Shown: positions 1 to 8,927 of the stretch, in pieces
Layout: each line of letters opens with the position of its first letter
Position numbering within the stretch: the first letter of the stretch is position 1
DNA from: Gemmatimonadota bacterium
GTDB lineage: Bacteria; Gemmatimonadota; Gemmatimonadetes; Gemmatimonadales; Gemmatimonadaceae
Direction: 5' to 3'
Assembly: GCA_020161135.1 (NCBI GenBank)
Contig: JAIUOB010000002.1
Location: forward strand, 868,001 to 932,000
DNA length: 64,000 bases
Notes under the pieces: generated by a model
The model's input: the letters and a program-made list of their open reading frames with translations, nothing else
What the model was told of the DNA's origin: nothing
The model's database searches: none
Program-made: the position numbers and the translations under genes

Positions 1-28
1 TGTGTAACACGAAGTCGGACTCGGCCAT
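1..28 (-). CDS. Possible 5' end of a gene running off the left edge
   Basis: An ATG on the minus strand at 28 opens a frame reading MAESDFVLH that leaves the window. It starts 3 nt after the TAA of the phospholipase D-like gene, which would fit continuation of the same tightly packed operon. Nine codons are too few to identify a product, and no clear ribosome binding site is seen, so this is only a candidate. Confidence 0.3.
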
Positions 29-31
29 GGC

Positions 32-1468
32 TTAAAGTGCCCAGCGCAACGCCCGGGCCACGGTGTCACCGAGTCGATGCGCCCAGCCCCGCGCGCGCCA
101 CGCCGCCGCGCTCACCTCGTCGCTGTCGGACACGTCGGTGAGAAATGCCGACTCCAGCGCCGCCCCGGCCCGGTCGTCGAAGGTGAGCAGGTTGCACTCG
201 GCGTTGAGCCAGAAGCTGCGGAAGTCGAGGTTGGACGAGCCCACGAGTCCGACGTGCCCGTCCACCACCAGCGTCTTGGCGTGCAGCGTCGCGCGCTGGT
301 ATTCGAAGATGCGCACACCCCGCGCGAGCAACCACGCGTACGCACCGTGCGCCGCATGCCGCGCGAGCGGCACATCCGAGCGCGCACTGGGCAGCAGCAG
401 CCGCACGTCGACGCCACGCCGAGCGGCCGACGCGAGCAGACGCAGCGCCCGCGTGGGCGGCGCGAAGTACGGCGTGGTGATCCACAGCCGCGCGCGCGCA
501 GCCCCCACGAGCGCCGCGAGCACCAGCAGCGTCTCGCGCTGCGCACGCCCGGGGCGCGGGTCGAGCACGAGCACCTCACCACCGGTCGCGTCGTGCGGTG
601 ATGCACCGGAGGTCGCGGCGCCGGACGGTGCTGCGCGTCGCACGCGCCGCCCCAGCCGCCGGTCGCGTTGGCGCGCCAGCGCGAGACGCAGGCGCCGCAT
701 GGGCGCGAGACGCGCCAGTGGCGACGCATCCGCGGGGAGGACGACGCCCTCGCTCCAGCTCACATACTCGAGCCCCGGCAATGCCGGCCCGCGCGCGCGC
801 TCCCACCCCTCGGCGAACACCGCCGCGAGCTCGCCCACCACCGCCCCGCGCACCTCGACCAGCGTGTCGCGCCACGCGTCGGCATGATGCCGCACGCTCG
901 ATCCGTATTCCTCGCCGATGTTCATCCCGCCGGTGTACGCCACGGTGCGATCGACCACCAGCAGCTTGCGATGATCGCGACGCAGCACGTCGAGCGGGTG
1001 ATGCCAGAAGCGGTGGAAGCGACGCAGCTCGACGCCGCCCTCCGTGAGCGCCTCCCAGAAGCGCCCGCCGGTGCTGAACGACCCGTAGGCATCGGCCAGC
1101 ACCGACACCCGCACCCCACGCGCCGCCGCGGCCGCCAGCGCCGCACGCATGCGTTCCCCGATGCGGTCGTCACGCATGATGTACGTCTCGAGCAGCACCT
1201 CCTCGCGTGCGGCCGCGATGGCGTCGTGCATGCACGCGAAGGCCTCGGCGCCGTCGGTGAGAAACCGCGGTGTGGGTGCCGCGTGCAGCGGTCCGCGATC
1301 GATGAGATGCACCAGCGCGCGGAACCCGGGATTGCGCACGCCTCCGTCGAGCGCACGCGCCGCGGCCCACGCGCGCGCGAAACGCGACCGTCGCCGCAGC
1401 GGCGCAATGGCGTGCGTGGTCGTCTCACGCGACCCCGTGGCACGCGATGGCGCGTCGGGCAGCGTCAT
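32..1468 (-). CDS. Phospholipase D-like / cardiolipin synthase-like protein
   Basis: Predicted 478-residue member of the phospholipase D superfamily. Two HKD motifs are visible: HRKLLVVD near residues 166-173, followed by a GGMNIG stretch, and HAKTLVVD near 396-403, followed by GSSNLD. Two HKD half-sites in one chain are what cardiolipin synthases use to transfer phosphatidyl groups. There is no N-terminal transmembrane pair, so it resembles the shorter ClsB type more than ClsA. The frame is open far upstream, but ATG 1468 is chosen because it overlaps the stop of the upstream transporter gene (ATGA) and because the family homology begins after it. Cardiolipin synthesis is inferred; another phosphodiesterase or transferase activity is possible. 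Confidence 0.85.
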   Translation of the reverse strand: MTLPDAPSRATGSRETTTHAIAPLRRRSRFARAWAAARALDGGVRNPGFRALVHLIDRGPLHAAPTPRFLTDGAEAFACMHDAIAAAREEVLLETYIMRDDRIGERMRAALAAAAARGVRVSVLADAYGSFSTGGRFWEALTEGGVELRRFHRFWHHPLDVLRRDHRKLLVVDRTVAYTGGMNIGEEYGSSVRHHADAWRDTLVEVRGAVVGELAAVFAEGWERARGPALPGLEYVSWSEGVVLPADASPLARLAPMRRLRLALARQRDRRLGRRVRRAAPSGAATSGASPHDATGGEVLVLDPRPGRAQRETLLVLAALVGAARARLWITTPYFAPPTRALRLLASAARRGVDVRLLLPSARSDVPLARHAAHGAYAWLLARGVRIFEYQRATLHAKTLVVDGHVGLVGSSNLDFRSFWLNAECNLLTFDDRAGAALESAFLTDVSDSDEVSAAAWRARGWAHRLGDTVARALRWAL

Positions 1469-2709
1469 CGCACGAGGAGTGGCACCACGAGCTGCGCGAA
1501 CAGCGCGCCGCCCAGTGCCATCGAGAAGCCCCACACGAGGAGCTGCCGGAAGAGGCGCTTGGTGTCGGTTCCGGCCGGCGCGCCGGCAATGCAGAGGCTT
1601 CCGAGCGTCGACAGCGGCGACACATCGACCAGGGCCGCGCCCACATTGATGCTGAGCGCGATGGCCAGCGGATTGCCGCCACCCAACTTGGTCACGAGTC
1701 CGGGCACCGCCGGCAGAAAGGCGGGATACACCACGCCCGACGTCGAGCTGTAGGTGCTCAGCAGCCCCGTCACGCCGGCGATGACGCCATTCACGCTGGC
1801 CGGCGTCGCGAGGCGTGCGAGCAACGTGGTGAAGAGGTCCATGCCGCCGGTCTTCTCCAGCACCCCCACCAGCACACTCACGCCGCACACCATCACCAGC
1901 ACCGCCCACGGCACCTGCTTCACCATGGCGCTGTCGTCACCCAGGCGCGCAAGCACGAGCACCGACGCCGCCACGAACGCGGTGAGCCCGGGGTGCAGTT
2001 GCAGCAGCAGCACGCCGGCCATCCACGCGAGCCCCACGGCCATCGTGAGCCGATGCGTGCGCGTGAACGGCGGCGCCGAGGGCAATGTGGCCTGTGCTTC
2101 CGCACGCATGAGCGCAGGTCCACCGAACAGGCTCCACGCGACCACCGCCGCGAGAGCATGTGCGAGGAAGTTGGCGCCCCACACGACTGTCGCGTGACCA
2201 CCCAGGCCAGCGCGCGTCATCAGCTCCTGCACCAGCACACCGATGGCGCTGATGGGCGACAGGTTGCCGGCGTTGGCCCCGTTGCCCACCATGAGCGCGG
2301 TGAGCAGCGGCCGCACCTTCGCCTCGTGGCCAAGCCCCATGGCGATGGGCGCGAGCAGGGCGACGGTCGCAATCGCGCCGGGGCCGCTCGTCGAGATGAC
2401 GCACGCCAGCGCAAAGAGCAGCGGCGGCAGCCACGCCGCACGGCCGTGCAGCCGCCGCACCGCGGCATGCGTGATGGCCGCCATGGTGCCGTTGGCCTGC
2501 GCCACCCCGAACAGCAGCGTGACCCCCAACAGCGTGAGGAACAGCGACGACGGAAACGTCGTCATGACCTGCTCCACCTTCCACCCCGCGGCGAACAGCG
2601 CGATGGGCCACGCCAGCGCCACCGCGAGCACGCCCACGTTGAGGCGCGTCGTGAGGCTCGCGGCGATGACCACGAGCAGCGCCGCCAGCGACCACTCGGC
2701 TGGCGTCAC
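1465..2709 (-). CDS. MatC-like dicarboxylate (malonate) carrier, SLC13-type permease
   Basis: Predicted 414-residue polytopic inner-membrane protein. The sequence is mostly hydrophobic helices with the signatures FLTLLGVTLLFGVAQANGT near residue 60 and ALMVGNGANAGNLSPIS near residue 140. These match the N-terminal domain of the MatC dicarboxylate carriers and related SLC13/DASS permeases. It lies 31 nt downstream of a malonyl-CoA synthetase-like gene, the pairing seen in rhizobial mat operons, so malonate uptake is the most economical guess. Start is the GTG at 2709, just after the upstream stop; no ATG is available at the beginning of the conserved region. The stop overlaps the next ATG, indicating translational coupling. 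Substrate is not proven by sequence. Confidence 0.75.
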   Translation of the reverse strand: MTPAEWSLAALLVVIAASLTTRLNVGVLAVALAWPIALFAAGWKVEQVMTTFPSSLFLTLLGVTLLFGVAQANGTMAAITHAAVRRLHGRAAWLPPLLFALACVISTSGPGAIATVALLAPIAMGLGHEAKVRPLLTALMVGNGANAGNLSPISAIGVLVQELMTRAGLGGHATVVWGANFLAHALAAVVAWSLFGGPALMRAEAQATLPSAPPFTRTHRLTMAVGLAWMAGVLLLQLHPGLTAFVAASVLVLARLGDDSAMVKQVPWAVLVMVCGVSVLVGVLEKTGGMDLFTTLLARLATPASVNGVIAGVTGLLSTYSSTSGVVYPAFLPAVPGLVTKLGGGNPLAIALSINVGAALVDVSPLSTLGSLCIAGAPAGTDTKRLFRQLLVWGFSMALGGALFAQLVVPLLVR

Positions 2710-2740
2710 GGCGTATGCGGCCTGTACGGCCTGTGAGTGG

Positions 2741-4225
2741 TCACGGCGTGTACGGTGGCAGCAGGTGGCGCTGCACCTTGCCCAGCGCCGTGCGGGGCAG
2801 CGCGTCCACGCGCACGAAGGCGCGCGGCACCTTGAACGAGGCGAGCTGCGAGCGCACCGCCGTCTCCAGCGTCGCCGGCACCGCGGCGTCATCGCTCACG
2901 ATGTAGGCCACGGGTACTTCACCGCGCACCGCATCGGGCACACCGATCACGGCCGCCTCTCGGACGCCGGGGAGTGTGAGCAGCAGCTCCTCCACCTCGC
3001 GCGGGTAGATGTTGAAGCCCGCCGAGATGATCAGATCGCTGCGGCGTCCTTCGAGGGTGAGGTATCCCTGCGCATCACGCACGCCGATGTCGCCGGTGCG
3101 GAACCAGCCGTCGGTGAACGCTTGCGCCGTGGCGTCCGGGCGCTGCCAGTAGCCGGCGCACACCGACGGGCCGCGCACCCACACCTCGCCGCTCGTGCCA
3201 TCGGGCACATCGCGACCGGCGTCATCCACCACGCGCAGTGCCGTGAGCGGCATGGGCATTCCCACCGTGCCCGCACGGCGCACGCCACGAAACGGGTTGG
3301 CGGTGTTCATGAGCGTCTCGGTCATGCCGTACCGCTCGAGAATGGTGTGCCCGAAGCGCTCGGCGAACGCATCGAGCACCGCCGCCGGCAGCGGGGCGCT
3401 GCCGCACACGAACAGGCGCGCCGCGCTTCCGATGGCGCGTGCCGCATCCGCAGGCAGGTCGAGCAGCCGCACGTACATCGTGGGCACGCCGAACAACACC
3501 GTGGGGCGGTGGCGCGCGAACAGTGCGGCCGCGCGGTCGTGCGCGAAGCGCGACACCAGCGTGCAGTGACAGCCGCTGAACAGCCAGCAGTGGAGCCCAT
3601 TGCCCAGCCCGTGCACATGGAACAGCGGCAACGGGCACAGGTAGCGGTCGCCCTGGGTGAGTTCCCACTGCTGCACGAGCTGCAGCCCGTTCGCGGCGAA
3701 GTTGCCGTGCGTGAGGATCGCCCCCTTCGATGCACCCGTCGTGCCGCTCGTGTACACCAGCGCCGCCGGCGTGTCGGCGGTGCAGCGCACGGCGGGGAGC
3801 GCGTCGCGCGCGGTGTCGTGCGCCGCGGCCGCGGCGCGCAACGTGCCCACATCCCACCACGTGGTGCCGGCGGGGAGCAGCGAAGCCTGTGCGACCGTCG
3901 TGACCACCGCCACCGGCGCGGCATCGTGCACGATGTGCGACAGCTCGCGCTCGCGGTACAGCACGTTGATGGGCACGACGATGACACCGAGCTTCACGCA
4001 CGCCAGCCACAGGTCGATGAACGCGGGGCTGTTGGCCAGCCACAGCGCCAGCCGGTCGCCGGCGCGCACGCCGCGCGCCACGAGCTCCGCCGCGCACTGC
4101 GTGCTGCGCGCATCGAGCGTGCCGAAGGTGTCGTGGTGCAGGGCGCCTTCGTCGTCCTCGAAGGTGAGCGCCGGCGCATCGGCGCGCCCCACCAGCGCGC
4201 GATCGTACAGCGCGAGCAGCGTCAT
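2741..4225 (-). CDS. matB: Malonyl-CoA synthetase-like acyl-CoA ligase (MatB-like)
   Basis: Predicted 494-residue cytoplasmic ANL-superfamily ligase that would activate a carboxylate with ATP and CoA. The phosphate-binding loop YTSGTTGASKGA is at 158-169, and the adenylate signature is ERYGMTETLMNTANP at 297-311. The GWFRTGD and GRRSDLIISAGFNIYP hinge follow, and the C-terminal lysine lies in TALGKVQ. The MTETLMNTANP form with the following RRAGTVG is characteristic of malonyl-CoA synthetases rather than long-chain acyl-CoA ligases. The gene starts at ATG 4225 behind a GAGG ribosome binding site and is followed by the MatC-like carrier. No malonyl-CoA decarboxylase (MatA) is seen nearby, so the malonyl-CoA may feed biosynthesis instead of acetyl-CoA formation. 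The symbol reflects family similarity only. Confidence 0.8.
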   Translation of the reverse strand: MTLLALYDRALVGRADAPALTFEDDEGALHHDTFGTLDARSTQCAAELVARGVRAGDRLALWLANSPAFIDLWLACVKLGVIVVPINVLYRERELSHIVHDAAPVAVVTTVAQASLLPAGTTWWDVGTLRAAAAAHDTARDALPAVRCTADTPAALVYTSGTTGASKGAILTHGNFAANGLQLVQQWELTQGDRYLCPLPLFHVHGLGNGLHCWLFSGCHCTLVSRFAHDRAAALFARHRPTVLFGVPTMYVRLLDLPADAARAIGSAARLFVCGSAPLPAAVLDAFAERFGHTILERYGMTETLMNTANPFRGVRRAGTVGMPMPLTALRVVDDAGRDVPDGTSGEVWVRGPSVCAGYWQRPDATAQAFTDGWFRTGDIGVRDAQGYLTLEGRRSDLIISAGFNIYPREVEELLLTLPGVREAAVIGVPDAVRGEVPVAYIVSDDAAVPATLETAVRSQLASFKVPRAFVRVDALPRTALGKVQRHLLPPYTP

Positions 4226-4260
4226 GGGCGCCTCATGCCGGCGTCACGGGTGCGCGCCGG

Positions 4261-4716
4261 TCAGACGCGCAGCTCCTGCACCAGCGCGCGCACGCCCGCC
4301 AGCGAGAGACCGTCCTCCTCGAACACCAGTAGCCCCACCAGGGCCTGGGCAACATCGTCGGGGAGTCGATCGCGCCGGAACGCCTGCAGCACCGGCCCTT
4401 CGCGCATCGCGTCGCCAAGGCGCGTGAAGGCCCAGCCCCCTTCGAGCGTGGGTTCGCGATCGAACCCCTCGCGCAGCACGGTGGGAAGCGTCACCGCCGG
4501 TGCGCCGCGCCACGCGAGCACCGGCGCGTCGGGTCCGAGGCTGCGCTCGAACAGCACCTGCCAGGCCATGGCGCGGGCGCCGCTGTCGCGGCGCCCGGTC
4601 GCCACCACCACGCGCGGCCCGGCGGCGCGCACCACATGCAGCCGCGAGACCGCATCGTGCAGCTCGTCGAGGATGCGCGCCTGTCCGGCCTCGTGGCTGC
4701 CGGCCGCCTCACTCAC
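4261..4716 (-). CDS. Hypothetical protein, 151 aa
   Basis: Unrecognised soluble protein of about 151 residues. It is accepted as real because its GTG start at 4716 overlaps the TGA of the S9 peptidase gene (GTGA), its reading frame is clean, and it is followed at 35 nt by the ligase gene in the same direction. The middle contains PRVVVATGRRDSGARAMAW and the C-terminal part is a leucine- and valine-rich helical region ending RALVQELRV. No signal peptide or membrane helix is seen. The context suggests a cytoplasmic protein co-expressed with the peptidase and malonate genes, but no function can be assigned. Confidence 0.65.
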   Translation of the reverse strand: MSEAAGSHEAGQARILDELHDAVSRLHVVRAAGPRVVVATGRRDSGARAMAWQVLFERSLGPDAPVLAWRGAPAVTLPTVLREGFDREPTLEGGWAFTRLGDAMREGPVLQAFRRDRLPDDVAQALVGLLVFEEDGLSLAGVRALVQELRV

Positions 4717-7208
4717 GGGGTGCGCACGCCAAGCGGCGTCTGCACCGCGGGACGCGCGAGTGCATCGAGTGCACCGCGGTTCCACAGCTCGTCGTAGGGC
4801 AGGTCGAAGGGCGAGTCCACCGGCGTGCTGTCGAAGCCGCCCTGGTTGTCGGCCGGCGTCATCTTGTAGTTCACCGGCGGCACGGCGCCCAGCAGGTGCT
4901 CGACGAAGTAGTCCCACCGGCGACGGATGAAGTACGGCTCGTTGAGGCCGTGCGCACGATTGGGCGCCATGATGAGGTCGAAGGTCTTGTTCGCCTTGAT
5001 GAGCTCATCGACCACCTGGATGGTCATGGCCGGGTGCACGTTGTCATCCATGTCGCCGTGCATGAGCAGCAGCTTGCCCTGCAGGTTGTTCACGTACGTC
5101 TTGTTGGCCGACGCGGTGAAGTTGTCCTCGCCGCGGCGCGTCGAGTCGCGCTTGAGCAGCCCCTGGTACTTCTCCGCCCAGTAGATGTTGTACGAGCGGT
5201 TGTCGTGGTTGCCTGCGCCCGACACGGCCACCTTGAAGAACTCGGGGAACTTGAGCACCGCGTCGGTACTGGCGAAGCCACCGCCCGAGTGGCCGAAGAT
5301 GCCGACGCGCTCGAGGTCGATGTAGCGGTGCCGCGCGCCGAGCTGCTTGATGGCGGCGATGTGGTCGGGGAGCCCGTTGTCGGTGAAGTTGCCGTAGTAG
5401 TTGTCGTGGAAGGCCTTCGAGCGCCCGGGCGTGCCGAGGTGGTCGATCTGCACGACGATGAAGCCCAGCTCGGCCAGCGCGAACGGCTCACCGTTCCCCT
5501 TCCAGCTCCACGCGCCCACGCTCCCCACCTGCGGGCCGGGGTAGATGTGCGAGATGATCGGGTAGCGGCGTGTGGTGTCGAGCTGCTGCGGCAGGTACAT
5601 CACGCCGTGGATGTCGGTGAGGCCGTCGCGCGCCTTTACCGTGAACGGCACCGCGCCCTTGAAGCCCTGCGCCACGAGCTGCGACGCATCGGCCTTCTCG
5701 AGCGGGCGGATGATGCGCCCCGTGAGCGCGTCACGCAGCACGGTGACGGGGGCCTGCGCGATCGTGCTGTAGCGGTCCACCACGAAGCGGCCGCTCGGGC
5801 TCATGGTGAGCTCGTGATTGGCCGCTTCGGCGGTGAGCTTCACCACCGGCGCGCCGTCGAGCCCGGCCTTGTACAGGTGCGTGTTGTACACGAGCTGGTC
5901 GGTTTCGCGACCACGGCCGGTGAACCACACCGTGCGCGTGGCTTCGTCCACATGCACCACCGCGCCCACCTGCCACGGGCCACTCGTGATCTGCCGCTTC
6001 ACCGTGCCATCGTGGTTGAGCAGCCACAGGTGGCCATAGCCATCGCGCTCGCTCCACCAGACCACTTCCCCGCTCTTGAGCACGTACCAGCTCTCGGGGT
6101 CGCGCGGGCTCGCGATCTCGACGTACGTCTTGCCGGTGTCCTTGGCGATGAGGGTGCCCTTGGCGGTGGCCGCGTCGACCTCCACGAGGTACGTGGCCTT
6201 CGAGGCCCGCGCGAGACCGCTGATGTACAGCTTGTCCGACCCCGGCGCCCACGTCGAGTCACGCAGCGAGCCGCCCACGTTGGCGATGTTGAAGCGCACC
6301 GGCAGCTCGACCTTGCGGCTCGCCTTGCTGGCCACGTCGATCACGTAGAAGTTCGGCGTCGGCACGATGGTGTCGCCCGGCAGCGCGTACGGCTGCGTGA
6401 ACATCCGCGGCCGCTGCGACGTGTACGACACGTACGGCATGAGCCCCACGCGGCGCTCGTCTTGGCGCACCACCAGCAGCTTCTTCGAGTCGGGGCTCCA
6501 GCGCACATTCGGGCGGCGCAGGAAGCCGGGGCGCAGCGCCTGCTGCGGGCGAATCGCCACCACCCCGTAGCTGAAGTACTCCTCGCCGTCGGTGGTGAGG
6601 CGCACCGTGTCGCGGCCGCCGCGGCTGCGCACGTAGAGGTCGTGCCCCACGACGAACGCTTCCTTCGTCTTGTCGGGGCTCAGCACGTACGGCGTCTCGT
6701 TGTACGTCGTGTCCTTCGTCGTGCAGGTGTACGCCACGATGTTGCACGCGAACTGCCGCCGACCGGTCCGGAACTCGATCGTCTTCTCGTCGTCGCCGTC
6801 GTTGCCGAAGCGGAAGGCGCGGAACGGCAGCCGGTCGGGGTCGTAGGTGCTGTCGGCCGCGAGACTCATGACGGCCGCAAGCCGCGCATTGTCGAACAGC
6901 AGGGCGCGCGTGTTGGCCACCGGATCGATGACCACGAACTCGGCGCCACTGCGCGTCTTGTTGCGGTACCAGAAGCGGTTGCCATCCTTGAAGAACGTCG
7001 GCGTCACCTCGTCGCCCGTCACCAGGCGGCCGGCGTTCCACGACAGCAACTGCTCGGCGCGCGCGTAGTCGTCGGCGGTGACACGACGCGGCGCGTTGGA
7101 TATCGACGCGGCGGCCTGCGCGCGGGCCGCGTGAGGCGCGAGCGCCGCACACGTGGCGGCGCACAGGGTGGCCGCACGCAGGCGCGACCAGGGGCGGATG
7201 ATGGACAT
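4713..7208 (-). CDS. Exported S9 family prolyl oligopeptidase / dipeptidyl peptidase IV-like
   Basis: Predicted 831-residue exported serine peptidase. An N-terminal Sec signal peptide ends near ARAQA (residues 1-31). A long beta-propeller region with DPP-IV-like repeats such as RWSPDSKKLLV follows. The C-terminal alpha/beta-hydrolase domain carries GHSGGG with the nucleophile near Ser641, the acid near Asp721 in HGDMDDNVHP and the histidine near His753 in NRAHGL. Such enzymes cleave peptides after proline or small residues in the periplasm or outside the cell. The triad is complete. Start ATG 7208 immediately precedes the signal peptide. It lies 102 nt downstream of the M48 protease on the same strand, so both proteases may be co-transcribed for peptide scavenging. 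Confidence 0.92.
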   Translation of the reverse strand: MSIIRPWSRLRAATLCAATCAALAPHAARAQAAASISNAPRRVTADDYARAEQLLSWNAGRLVTGDEVTPTFFKDGNRFWYRNKTRSGAEFVVIDPVANTRALLFDNARLAAVMSLAADSTYDPDRLPFRAFRFGNDGDDEKTIEFRTGRRQFACNIVAYTCTTKDTTYNETPYVLSPDKTKEAFVVGHDLYVRSRGGRDTVRLTTDGEEYFSYGVVAIRPQQALRPGFLRRPNVRWSPDSKKLLVVRQDERRVGLMPYVSYTSQRPRMFTQPYALPGDTIVPTPNFYVIDVASKASRKVELPVRFNIANVGGSLRDSTWAPGSDKLYISGLARASKATYLVEVDAATAKGTLIAKDTGKTYVEIASPRDPESWYVLKSGEVVWWSERDGYGHLWLLNHDGTVKRQITSGPWQVGAVVHVDEATRTVWFTGRGRETDQLVYNTHLYKAGLDGAPVVKLTAEAANHELTMSPSGRFVVDRYSTIAQAPVTVLRDALTGRIIRPLEKADASQLVAQGFKGAVPFTVKARDGLTDIHGVMYLPQQLDTTRRYPIISHIYPGPQVGSVGAWSWKGNGEPFALAELGFIVVQIDHLGTPGRSKAFHDNYYGNFTDNGLPDHIAAIKQLGARHRYIDLERVGIFGHSGGGFASTDAVLKFPEFFKVAVSGAGNHDNRSYNIYWAEKYQGLLKRDSTRRGEDNFTASANKTYVNNLQGKLLLMHGDMDDNVHPAMTIQVVDELIKANKTFDLIMAPNRAHGLNEPYFIRRRWDYFVEHLLGAVPPVNYKMTPADNQGGFDSTPVDSPFDLPYDELWNRGALDALARPAVQTPLGVRTP

Positions 7209-7310
7209 CGACGCGAGGGTTGAGGCGGGAGTCGCGCGGCACGGCGCGCGTCGCCATTCGCGATGCGCACCGTGCCATTCTTCTGGAGCCGCCTCAATGT
7301 GCGCTGCGAC

Positions 7311-8795
7311 TCAGCCGCTCACCACCCGCTTGAGCACCATCCCCTTCGGCAGCGCCGTCGTCGCGTCGATGTTGTTGATCAGGTACAGTGTCTCGGCCGT
7401 CACCCCGCCGGTGGCGTGACGCTGCGCGAACTGCGCACCGGTCATGGCCTGGTCGAGGGTAACAAGCTGCAGGCGCGCCGGCTGCACATTGAGTGCCGCC
7501 GGGTCGGTGAGCGCGCGGAACGACCGGGACGCCGCGTCCACCTCCGGCGCACGCGCCGCCGCCGCGGGGGCCATGATGCCCAGCAGCGCGTACGTCGTGC
7601 CGCCGTACGCCACGGTCACCAGTTGCCCCTGCACCACTCCCTGCTGCGTCTGCGCGTCGAACACCACCTGCTCCGCCGGCAGGCCGTTCACGGGCGCGCT
7701 GCCGCGCTGCCGCACCGTGATGCCCTGCTGCGACGCGAACGCCTGCGCCGCCTGCGCCGGCGTGCCCTGCGCATAGGACAGCTGCAGCTGCGCGCCCTTG
7801 TCGGGGCTCATGCCCACGACCGCGTCGGGGAGGTTGGCGACCTGCCAGCCGGTGGGGAAATCGAGCTGGAACTTCCCGTCGGGGTGCAGGAAGCGCGTAC
7901 CACGGAAGTAGCCCTGCCGCGGATTCTCCCCGTACACCATGCCATCGAGCAGGCGCAGGAAGCCGTCGCGATTGATGCGCAGCGAGCGGAACGTCGAATC
8001 GGGCTTCGACGCGACGCGACGCTGCGCGAGCTGCGCGCGATTGCCGGGGTCGGGGTGCGTGCTCTGCCACTCGGGCACGCGCCCCCCGCCGCCACTCAGG
8101 CGGCCCAGCATCGTGAACACCTTGGGCGCCTCACGCACATCGTACCCCTGCGCCAGCGAGTAGCGAAACCCGAGGTCATCGGCCTGCAGCTCGTCGTCGC
8201 GTCCGAACTTGAGGAACAGCAGTCCGGCGCCGCCGCCCAGCACGTCGCTGTACTTGGCCACGGTGCTCGAGAAGATGCTCGCGCCCACGAGCCCGATCTG
8301 CGCTGCTTGCGCCTGGCTCATCTGCACCACCGAGTGCTTCGCCGTCACGTGGCCGATCTCGTGCCCCACCACCTCGGCCAACTCCGCCTCGCTGTTGAGA
8401 TGCGTGAGCAGGCCCCGCGTGACGAAGATGAAGCCGCCCGGGTAGGCGAACGCGTTCACCGCCGCATCGTCGAGCACATGGAACTCCCAGGGGAGTTGCG
8501 GGCGCTCGGATTGGGCGGCCATGCGCAGTCCCATGGTGCGCACCAGGTCCCGCAACGGCTGGCTGGGCAGCTCGCCAAGGCGTTGCAGGTCGCCCTGCGC
8601 CGCCTGCTTCCCCATCTGGATCTCCTGCGCCTCGGAGATGAGCGACAGCTCACGTCGCCCCGTCACGGGGTTGGTGGCACAGCCGGCCAGCGCCGCGACG
8701 ATGGCCAGCCCGGCCACCGTCACACGCCGCGACCAGTGCTCACGGTTGAGCCTGCCAACCGCTTCTTCACCCTGTTCCAACTTGTGCTGTCGCAT
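7311..8795 (-). CDS. M48 family metalloprotease lipoprotein (BepA/YfgC-like)
   Basis: Predicted 494-residue zinc metalloprotease of the periplasm. The signal peptide ends in LAGC (lipobox, Cys39), so it should be lipid-anchored. The zinc motif HEIGH is at 145-149 and the downstream glutamate ligand is in the DDELQADDLGFRY segment. A C-terminal region of about 200 residues ends with a LysM-like stretch (YLINNIDATTALPKGMVLK). Enzymes of this type degrade misfolded outer-membrane proteins. ATG 8795 is preferred over an in-frame start at 8816 because GGAGGCGGG lies directly upstream of it. It is transcribed divergently from the CsgG-like gene across a gap of about 130 nt. Confidence 0.88.
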   Translation of the reverse strand: MRQHKLEQGEEAVGRLNREHWSRRVTVAGLAIVAALAGCATNPVTGRRELSLISEAQEIQMGKQAAQGDLQRLGELPSQPLRDLVRTMGLRMAAQSERPQLPWEFHVLDDAAVNAFAYPGGFIFVTRGLLTHLNSEAELAEVVGHEIGHVTAKHSVVQMSQAQAAQIGLVGASIFSSTVAKYSDVLGGGAGLLFLKFGRDDELQADDLGFRYSLAQGYDVREAPKVFTMLGRLSGGGGRVPEWQSTHPDPGNRAQLAQRRVASKPDSTFRSLRINRDGFLRLLDGMVYGENPRQGYFRGTRFLHPDGKFQLDFPTGWQVANLPDAVVGMSPDKGAQLQLSYAQGTPAQAAQAFASQQGITVRQRGSAPVNGLPAEQVVFDAQTQQGVVQGQLVTVAYGGTTYALLGIMAPAAAARAPEVDAASRSFRALTDPAALNVQPARLQLVTLDQAMTGAQFAQRHATGGVTAETLYLINNIDATTALPKGMVLKRVVSG

Positions 8796-8927
8796 CCCGC
8801 CTCCGTCGAAGGGCACCCGATCCGTGAGACATCACGGATTTGCTTGACCCACATGATTATGGAAGGCAATTTGCCCCCGTGCGCGGCCTCACGGCGCCGC
8901 AACCGCTCGCTCCTGCCCAACCTCCCG

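Noticed and set aside
1469..1909. Upstream extension of the phospholipase D-like frame
   Set aside because: It is Arg/Gly-rich shadow coding of the overlapping transporter gene; the true start is the ATG overlapping the transporter stop.
2243..4930. A long plus-strand frame of 895 codons
   Set aside because: It is the antisense shadow of the MatB-like and neighbouring genes, with His/Arg-rich composition and no recognisable domain.
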